DNA from: Ruminococcus sp.
GTDB taxonomy: Bacteria > Bacillota > Clostridia > Oscillospirales > Ruminococcaceae
DNA: 64,000 nucleotides
Reading direction: 5' to 3'
Assembly: GCF_016287535.1 (NCBI RefSeq)
Contig: NZ_JAEFAJ010000013.1
Coordinates: forward strand, 1 to 64,000
Shown one piece after another: positions 57,890 through 64,000 of this stretch. The notes under the pieces are model-generated. The model had not been told where the DNA came from, did not search any database, and saw nothing but the letters and a program-made list of their open reading frames with translations. A program made the translations under genes and the position numbers. How positions within the stretch are numbered: the first letter of the stretch is position 1; every line of letters begins with the position of its first letter.

Positions 57890-60800
57890 TCATTCGATAA
57901 TGCTCGTCAACAGTTTTGCGTGTGTGTAGATAACATGATCGTCATCCTTGGAACCCTCCATATTCTCCGTTGCGGCAGTATCAGTAAACATCTCGATCTC
58001 AAGCTTTATCATGTAATTTGAATAATAATAAGAGCGCTCATTTTCATCAGTTTTACCGAATTGGTCTCCTATTATCACATTGAAGCTAACTGGTATCTGA
58101 TATACATTTGTATCCGGATCATAATCGAAGTAATTGCTCGGATTAGTCACAGTATACACTATCTTCTTCGGATCTGACGTGTTTGGAGTTGGCGCGGATA
58201 CAGGCTCCTCGCCTTCCTCCTGCTCCGCTCCGGAGATTGCCAGTCCATCAATATATTCAGCGATGTCAAGCGCTGTTCCGTAGTTTTGCTTCCGGCTGAC
58301 CGTAAACGTCAGCTTCATGCTTTTCATGTTCTGAACATTATCAGCTGCTGACAGATCTGATACGTCATAGACAGCTTTCAGCTTTACCGGAACATATCCG
58401 TCATCTGTAAGACTTTCCGGATCAATATCATTTGCGTTGATACCGAACTGGTAGAACTCACCGTGATCATTGTCTGCGTCGTCCGAATTCAGCGTGAGTA
58501 TCGCATTGGTATTGATAGTACAGTAATATGAGTATGTTGTCTCCCACATAGTACCTGCCTTTACCGCGACATTCTTACTGTATACCGCTGCCTCCGGAGT
58601 AGACGCTACATTCGACGAACCGCCGATAAGGGTTCCTATGCTGCTTTGACTGAGATTTGAAGAGTCACGTGTCGGGAACTGAGCAGCAAGCTTATCTTCT
58701 TCTGTATATGAAAGCTCAAATGTGGCAGAGATATTGTATTTCTTACCGGCACTTTCACAAGCCTGCTTCATATAATTCTTCAGGTTCGTATTTCCGCGGA
58801 GCTCTATATGATTTGCCGTGGTCATCTCATTTGTATTGGGATCAGACATTCCGGTGCTCGTAGCAGGATTGACATCGATCCGGTAATCAATTCTGCGTAC
58901 ATCCGTGTCGGTACTGTCATCATGTTCGATATGTCCGATCGTATACTCCGATACGTGAATATCAGAAGGACGTGAGGCTATACCTTGTACCGACGATGAA
59001 GCCGACTGCTTTTTGAACATTATCAGGAAACTCTGATAAACCTCTACATTGGACAGTCCGAAGCTTGATCTAAGGGTATTTTTAAGTGCTTCGTTCACGC
59101 CGACATCTACGCTGAATGTAGCCCATATCTTATCATTTGTCTTGTTTGATATCAGTGACATTTCTGTTCTGGTGTTCATATCACTGATACTGAAGTTTTC
59201 ATTTACAAAAATGTCACCTGTTATGATATGCGAAGCATAATTGTCAGATGCAAGAGTAGGATAATCACTGTTTCCGAAGCTTCCTCTATCGTCAAATTCA
59301 AGATGATACAGCTCAGCATTATTTGAAGTATCGTTTTCCGTGAAAAATGTTATATAATAGTCGTCCTGTATCTTTCCGTCCTTTGTATTTGCATTCGTAT
59401 CGCCGGCAGTGTTTATTGAAGACTTGTACGAAAGAGTGATCACATAACCTCCGGTATTACCACTGGAATTATCAATAGCATAATAATTTGTGCCGTCGGA
59501 AATGATCGCATCTTCCTCAGATTGTACTGTTTTAAACTTTACATTCGCATTTTCATCCGCATTAGTTACTGTAACATCAAAGTAATCATTGAGGACAGGC
59601 GGTGAATAATGAGCTGAATTCGCATTGCTGAGTTCTTTTCTGAATGATGTGAAATTGAAATTGTATGAAGTCGAATTCCGCCACGTTCCTGCTCCGACAT
59701 CAGTCTTCGACGCATAATAATAGCTGTTTTTGCGGTTAACATCGACAAGCACCATTTGCGTTCCATCCGGCAGACCGCCTATATGATCTGTGACACGAAT
59801 TATCCTGTCAAACGAGGTATGCAGCAGATCTTCGCCGGATTCAAGTGACGACTGCCAGCCTGCAAGGTCACGGTCATAGGTCCACTGGACCTCAAGAGTA
59901 ACAGGATTTCCGATATTATCTATCAGCGTATTACCTGTTCCGCTGCTTCGTTTATTCTCATAAGGAGCTATCCTGTAATTTGTGCCGGAAAGGAATGACG
60001 AATGGAAGTCATAGTACAGCATTTTCTTGATAAGCACCGGTACATACAGATGATAGGCGATCTTCCTGTTGGCAGAAGTGTCACCGGGATCGTAGAACTG
60101 AACATCTATCAGGGTAAAACGTGCCCCGACCTCGTTGTCGTACATTCCTTTCTGAAGCTGGAATTCACCGCTTCTGTTCAGCAGGTACGAACCGTTTGCA
60201 TTTCCGTTTGTGTCATATTCACCTGAACAATAGTCAAATCTGCCGGTGCCGGCGTTCCAGACGCAGGCTCCGAGCTGAATATTGAACACATCTGAATTGC
60301 CTTCTGCAAAATCAAAGGATGTATTTGTCAGGTATTGCAGATAATTATTGAAGAACTCTGTTGTAGTCTCCTTCGTAGCATCGTCCCATACAACAACAGG
60401 GAAATTGACTGTTACGCCATCGCCTGCCTTCAAGCCCATTTCCTTTTGATATGACGAATACTTGCCATAGGTATTGAGCTTGCTTATCAGCGAAGCCTTT
60501 GCGCTGCCGCTGCTGTCGCCGGTCTTAGTATACTTCTTTGCGTCCGTAGCGTTAAGTATCGCTCCTATAGTGGAATTTGCATAGGTTATTGACCTGTTGT
60601 AGCCGACGGCATCGCCTGTCAGGAACTGCGTTCCGGAGATATATTTCTTTGGATTTGTAGTAACATAAGGCGGGAGGTTTGTTCCGGGCTTTGTCTTGTT
60701 GACTGTTTCTGTCTTTGTAACGTAGTACAGCTCATGATCCTGAGAATTATTGCAGTAAGATGTAAAGTCTGCTATTTCTGCGGCAGTAGGGGTTCTTGGT

Positions 60801-63800
60801 GATTCTGCACTTGGAGTACTAAAGGTAAATGTTCCATTTGTTTCACTAACCGTGCCATAGTCCCATGCTTTTAGCGCTTTTTCATCAGGAACGGAATAAA
60901 TTATGAAATCGCAGTTACCATTTGGATTGTCAGCATAGTATCTTATACCGCCGCCACCATTGGAGTGCAATAGGTATTCCTTAGCTGTTCCTTTTTTCTT
61001 AAAACGAAATGTCTTTTTTCCATTAGAATCTGTTCCATTACTTACTTCAAATAATTCAGCATTATTTTTACTAAAAGCAGCACGTGTAGTATTTGATGCG
61101 TGATAAATGTAGTATTTCACATTTTGTGATATACCGTTGATTTCCTCCTCCACAACTTTATAAATCTTATAATAGTCAACTCCATTCTCCGTTGCTTTTT
61201 CAAAATAATAAACCTCTGCATCTTTTAGATCCATACTTTGTGCAATAACTTGTCCTTGTTTAGTTGTGGTGTTCTTTTTATAAAACTCTGTAATAGTTCC
61301 AGTAAGATATCCCATTTTTTTATTATTACAATCATCAAGTAAGTTATTCTGTCCAACACAGTAGATATAAAATCCATTTGTCGTTTTGCCATTGACAGTT
61401 GCACCATAAGCAGCAAATCCATCTATACTTGAAAGCGCAGTAGGATTATTGACCAAATACGCAAGCTTTGTACCCGCGCTATAGCTTGTTCCATTTGTAC
61501 CCTGTTCGTTATAGTGGTCAGTCTTGGGATTTTGCTCACCCGCGATTTCTCGTTCATGAGCATTGCTCATTGATGGTATACCGCCGCTGGCAACAGGGAT
61601 AGCGTATTTCGTTACAGTATCATCACGTCCGTCCGGCACAGTATCTATAACATTGGTTCCACCGGTATCGACATTGGAGAACAGTTCGTTTCCAACTGTC
61701 GTTGCCATATTATTATAGTCTGCAAATACAACATAGCCTCCTGATCCGTATTCGCCTCCGGCGTTATTTTGTCCGACCAGCTCAGCGATCATGGTGTTTG
61801 CGCCCTTGATGTCCTGCCTGCTGAATCCTGCGAGCTTAATGAAAGGAATTGTACCTGTTCTTCTATTTGTGATTTTTGATTGATCACCTTCGCTTGTATT
61901 ATAGGTACAGTTCTCACTTTTGGTATTGATTGAACCGCAGATATAACCAGCTTTGTATGAAGGCTCCTGGTTTTCTTCCAATGGCGTATACTGATCAAAA
62001 GCAATATCACTTGCAAGAATATTATATCCTACAACAGGCTCGTTCATCTCACCTATCAGACCGCCCGCCATGTCATCTGTTTTCATCGTGCAGTCGGTTA
62101 CCTTGATATTGTTCAGATACAGATAAACAGAATCATCATAAGCTCCTCTGAAACCGATAATGCCGCCTGCGCCCTTTTTGCCTGCGATAGTATAGCCGCT
62201 GATAGAGCAATTGTTGAATTCAAATTCACGGCTTCCGTTGCTTTCATTCTCTCTCGGGTCGGAGCTTCCTATCATACCGCCTGCAAAATCAGTGGTACTC
62301 TCGATCGTAGAGTTAAGCGGACTCAAAAGATGTGTATTGACAACTTTAGCAGGCGTTCTTGTCGTTGGGAACGCAACAAGTCCTGCCGCACCGAACTTTG
62401 CAACTACACTAAGGTTATAGAAGGTACAGCCTTCAATTGTAATACCTGCACACTTATTCATTATTCCAACAACACCGGCAGTAAAGATATCTGTATTTTC
62501 ACATTCAACTTCTTGCCGCTGCTCCGGTGTTCCGATAACAATGTTTTTGAAGAAATTAGAGCTTCTGTCTGTATCATTATCAGCAGCACTTGCACCTACA
62601 TTAGCTCTCATCATGCCGACAAATCCTCCGACACCGAAGTCGTAGTAGTTTCCGCCTCTTGAATTTGTATTGTCACAAACTACCTCTGTGAGGTTAAAGG
62701 TGTTGCCGCCCATATCGACCTTAGCGTATCCGGCATTGAGCTTGCCTATCATTCCACCTGTGCTCGCCCTGCCGTGAACCTTTATCTTATCAGAATCATA
62801 GTTCGTATCAGCATCTACATCATATTTAAGCGTGGTAGGCGAACCATCCGGACCATTTGTAGTTGTTTGATATCCAACAAGTCCTCCGGTATTACGAAGA
62901 CCGAAAACATCAATATTTGTCAGCGCCATATTCTCGATCGTAGTATTCTGAACTGCTGTTCCGATAAGCATTCCTGCTGACAGATACTGCCCGTTGTTCA
63001 GAGCATTTGGAGATTTGGATGTAACAAAGCTTCCGTCCTTTTGGCTGACAAGATCGGTCTTTACATTGCCTGTCAGGAAGAGATTCTGATATGCGCCTGC
63101 AAAACTAATATAATTGATAAATCCAAGACCGCCGTCAATACCTGCCTTTGGAGGATAGGCTGTATCAAAATTCGTGTCATAGTAGTAGTAGCTTGTGTTC
63201 TGCGAAATAGTCTTGCCGCTGCCGTCAAAGGTCACTATCTTTATCCTGTAAGCATCGACGCTGTTAAACAGATTTCCGATACCCTTAAAGCCGTCAGGAA
63301 GAATAATATCACCAGAAACCTCGCTGTCGATCGTAAGCGTCAGGCTATTGTTGTCGGCAAAAATTTTCCCTGTTTTATTATATGCGCTTGAAAGATAGCC
63401 ATATTGAGCAGATTTATGTAAGCCTGAATCTAAAACATCATTTTTGGCCTTATTATTATAATCATTGCAGCTTGTACTTGTTCCCTCGGAAGTTCCGATA
63501 TCGGAGTAGTCTGCCGATCTTGAGACTTTATAAGCCTGTTTGTAGCCAAGAGTTTCTTTTTCAATTCCGCTGTTGATAATAAGCGACATCAGGAAAAGGT
63601 CCTGACCGCTGTCAATATTTACATCATCTGATTCATTATTATCTATTGTATCAGATGTGTCGATATCAGTTATAGAATAATGCTTTCTGCCGTTTTGCAG
63701 AGTAACAGTATTTCCGGATACAGGGCTTCCGCTTCCGAAAGCTCTCTCGCCGTTCTCATAAGGAGCATAAGCTTCTGATTCAGTAACGGCAAATCCGTTG

Positions 63801-64000
63801 ATAACACGTCCGATGTATGGATTTATGTAAAGCCATGCCATATTGTCAAGATACTCGGTCGTTGCTGTATAATCTGAATCAGCAGAAACATAATCCTGAG
63901 ATTCGCCGCTTGGTTTATAAGCTGTATCAGGAGTTCCGTTTATAAGATCATCATATAATCCGGCTTCCGCATAAGCAGCCGCAGCGTCGCCCATATTTCT
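57890..64000 (-). CDS. giant surface protein, C-terminal 2036 residues (N-terminus outside the window)
   Basis: The frame is open to the window edge. The visible part is extracellular in character: low Cys and rich in Asn, Asp, Thr, Gly and Tyr. Residues about 350-800 contain Gly-rich GLUG-like units typical of beta-helix adhesins (NTGGLVGYQTTT, STGGMIGKLNAG, GVGGFVGMMRAN, GAGGIIGFRG, MAGGLIGEMNE). The rest is predicted beta-sandwich; there is no LPXTG, dockerin, SLH or C-terminal helix visible, so attachment is unclear. A stretch around 60.8-61.5 kb is richer in AT than the flanks. It is next to the SipW/McrB operon and is its best candidate substrate, which is inference. Confidence 0.75.
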   Translation of the reverse strand, partial: RNMGDAAAAYAEAGLYDDLINGTPDTAYKPSGESQDYVSADSDYTATTEYLDNMAWLYINPYIGRVINGFAVTESEAYAPYENGERAFGSGSPVSGNTVTLQNGRKHYSITDIDTSDTIDNNESDDVNIDSGQDLFLMSLIINSGIEKETLGYKQAYKVSRSADYSDIGTSEGTSTSCNDYNNKAKNDVLDSGLHKSAQYGYLSSAYNKTGKIFADNNSLTLTIDSEVSGDIILPDGFKGIGNLFNSVDAYRIKIVTFDGSGKTISQNTSYYYYDTNFDTAYPPKAGIDGGLGFINYISFAGAYQNLFLTGNVKTDLVSQKDGSFVTSKSPNALNNGQYLSAGMLIGTAVQNTTIENMALTNIDVFGLRNTGGLVGYQTTTNGPDGSPTTLKYDVDADTNYDSDKIKVHGRASTGGMIGKLNAGYAKVDMGGNTFNLTEVVCDNTNSRGGNYYDFGVGGFVGMMRANVGASAADNDTDRSSNFFKNIVIGTPEQRQEVECENTDIFTAGVVGIMNKCAGITIEGCTFYNLSVVAKFGAAGLVAFPTTRTPAKVVNTHLLSPLNSTIESTTDFAGGMIGSSDPRENESNGSREFEFNNCSISGYTIAGKKGAGGIIGFRGAYDDSVYLYLNNIKVTDCTMKTDDMAGGLIGEMNEPVVGYNILASDIAFDQYTPLEENQEPSYKAGYICGSINTKSENCTYNTSEGDQSKITNRRTGTIPFIKLAGFSRQDIKGANTMIAELVGQNNAGGEYGSGGYVVFADYNNMATTVGNELFSNVDTGGTNVIDTVPDGRDDTVTKYAIPVASGGIPSMSNAHEREIAGEQNPKTDHYNEQGTNGTSYSAGTKLAYLVNNPTALSSIDGFAAYGATVNGKTTNGFYIYCVGQNNLLDDCNNKKMGYLTGTITEFYKKNTTTKQGQVIAQSMDLKDAEVYYFEKATENGVDYYKIYKVVEEEINGISQNVKYYIYHASNTTRAAFSKNNAELFEVSNGTDSNGKKTFRFKKKGTAKEYLLHSNGGGGIRYYADNPNGNCDFIIYSVPDEKALKAWDYGTVSETNGTFTFSTPSAESPRTPTAAEIADFTSYCNNSQDHELYYVTKTETVNKTKPGTNLPPYVTTNPKKYISGTQFLTGDAVGYNRSITYANSTIGAILNATDAKKYTKTGDSSGSAKASLISKLNTYGKYSSYQKEMGLKAGDGVTVNFPVVVWDDATKETTTEFFNNYLQYLTNTSFDFAEGNSDVFNIQLGACVWNAGTGRFDYCSGEYDTNGNANGSYLLNRSGEFQLQKGMYDNEVGARFTLIDVQFYDPGDTSANRKIAYHLYVPVLIKKMLYYDFHSSFLSGTNYRIAPYENKRSSGTGNTLIDNIGNPVTLEVQWTYDRDLAGWQSSLESGEDLLHTSFDRIIRVTDHIGGLPDGTQMVLVDVNRKNSYYYASKTDVGAGTWRNSTSYNFNFTSFRKELSNANSAHYSPPVLNDYFDVTVTNADENANVKFKTVQSEEDAIISDGTNYYAIDNSSGNTGGYVITLSYKSSINTAGDTNANTKDGKIQDDYYITFFTENDTSNNAELYHLEFDDRGSFGNSDYPTLASDNYASHIITGDIFVNENFSISDMNTRTEMSLISNKTNDKIWATFSVDVGVNEALKNTLRSSFGLSNVEVYQSFLIMFKKQSASSSVQGIASRPSDIHVSEYTIGHIEHDDSTDTDVRRIDYRIDVNPATSTGMSDPNTNEMTTANHIELRGNTNLKNYMKQACESAGKKYNISATFELSYTEEDKLAAQFPTRDSSNLSQSSIGTLIGGSSNVASTPEAAVYSKNVAVKAGTMWETTYSYYCTINTNAILTLNSDDADNDHGEFYQFGINANDIDPESLTDDGYVPVKLKAVYDVSDLSAADNVQNMKSMKLTFTVSRKQNYGTALDIAEYIDGLAISGAEQEEGEEPVSAPTPNTSDPKKIVYTVTNPSNYFDYDPDTNVYQIPVSFNVIIGDQFGKTDENERSYYYSNYMIKLEIEMFTDTAATENMEGSKDDDHVIYTHAKLLTSIIE

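Overview
The window looks like chromosomal DNA from a cellulosome-producing, Gram-positive gut or rumen anaerobe, most likely Ruminococcus or a close relative in the Oscillospiraceae. Supporting signs are three secreted polysaccharide-degrading enzymes with type I dockerins, BspA-like leucine-rich-repeat surface proteins, cotJA/cotJB spore-coat genes, a high-molecular-weight rubredoxin, an EFR1-type flavodoxin/ferredoxin, and many near-consensus sigma-A promoters (TTGACA, 17 bp, TATAAT). The genus is an inference; I see no rRNA or tRNA gene.

Layout. 1-330: start of a sugar aminotransferase gene leaving the window. 0.9-3.6 kb: a small unknown gene, cotJA-cotJB, and mgtE with a long attenuator-like leader. 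4.1-5.7 kb: a BspA-like secreted protein followed by a 31-residue peptide gene. 5.7-9.2 kb: a MutS-like ATPase, a GNAT-like/YcxB-like fusion and a small membrane exporter. 9.2-12.8 kb: two paralogous lipoprotein penicillin-binding transpeptidases flanking a TfoX-like gene. 12.8-14.3 kb: thrH and nadE. 14.4-18.5 kb: an LRR protein and an ABC transporter pair. 18.5-21.4 kb: a complex inverted repeat and a GH30-dockerin enzyme. 21.4-23.9 kb: TraX-like, EFR1 and rubredoxin/flavin reductase genes. 23.9-27.8 kb: a TPP riboswitch and thiD-cytX-thiC. 28-32.2 kb: an FAD oxidoreductase, a GtrA protein and a large membrane protein, probably for envelope glycosylation. 32.2-35.1 kb: a DUF1858 protein and a divergent TetR regulator with two operator-like palindromes, an ion transporter and a nitroreductase. 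35.1-42.9 kb: two more dockerin enzymes around a MATE exporter. 43.2-47 kb: a four-gene ABC export unit. 47-49.2 kb: smpB, an S66 peptidase and the tmRNA gene.

The most unusual part is 49.4-64 kb. A seven-gene minus-strand operon encodes a degenerate EAL protein, a membrane-anchored protein resembling TasA/SipW substrates, a SipW-type signal peptidase with an Ala/Glu/Lys repeat tail, a membrane-tethered McrB-like AAA+ ATPase, a giant fusion of a DUF2357-like domain, a coiled coil and a second SipW-type signal peptidase, and two small proteins. Upstream lies a gene for a surface protein of more than 2000 residues, and between them a probable 290-nt structured RNA with its own promoter and terminator. 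I infer a membrane machine in which restriction-type McrB/DUF2357 parts have been reused with signal peptidases, perhaps to export or assemble a surface structure. I know of no description of such a system, but could not search for one.
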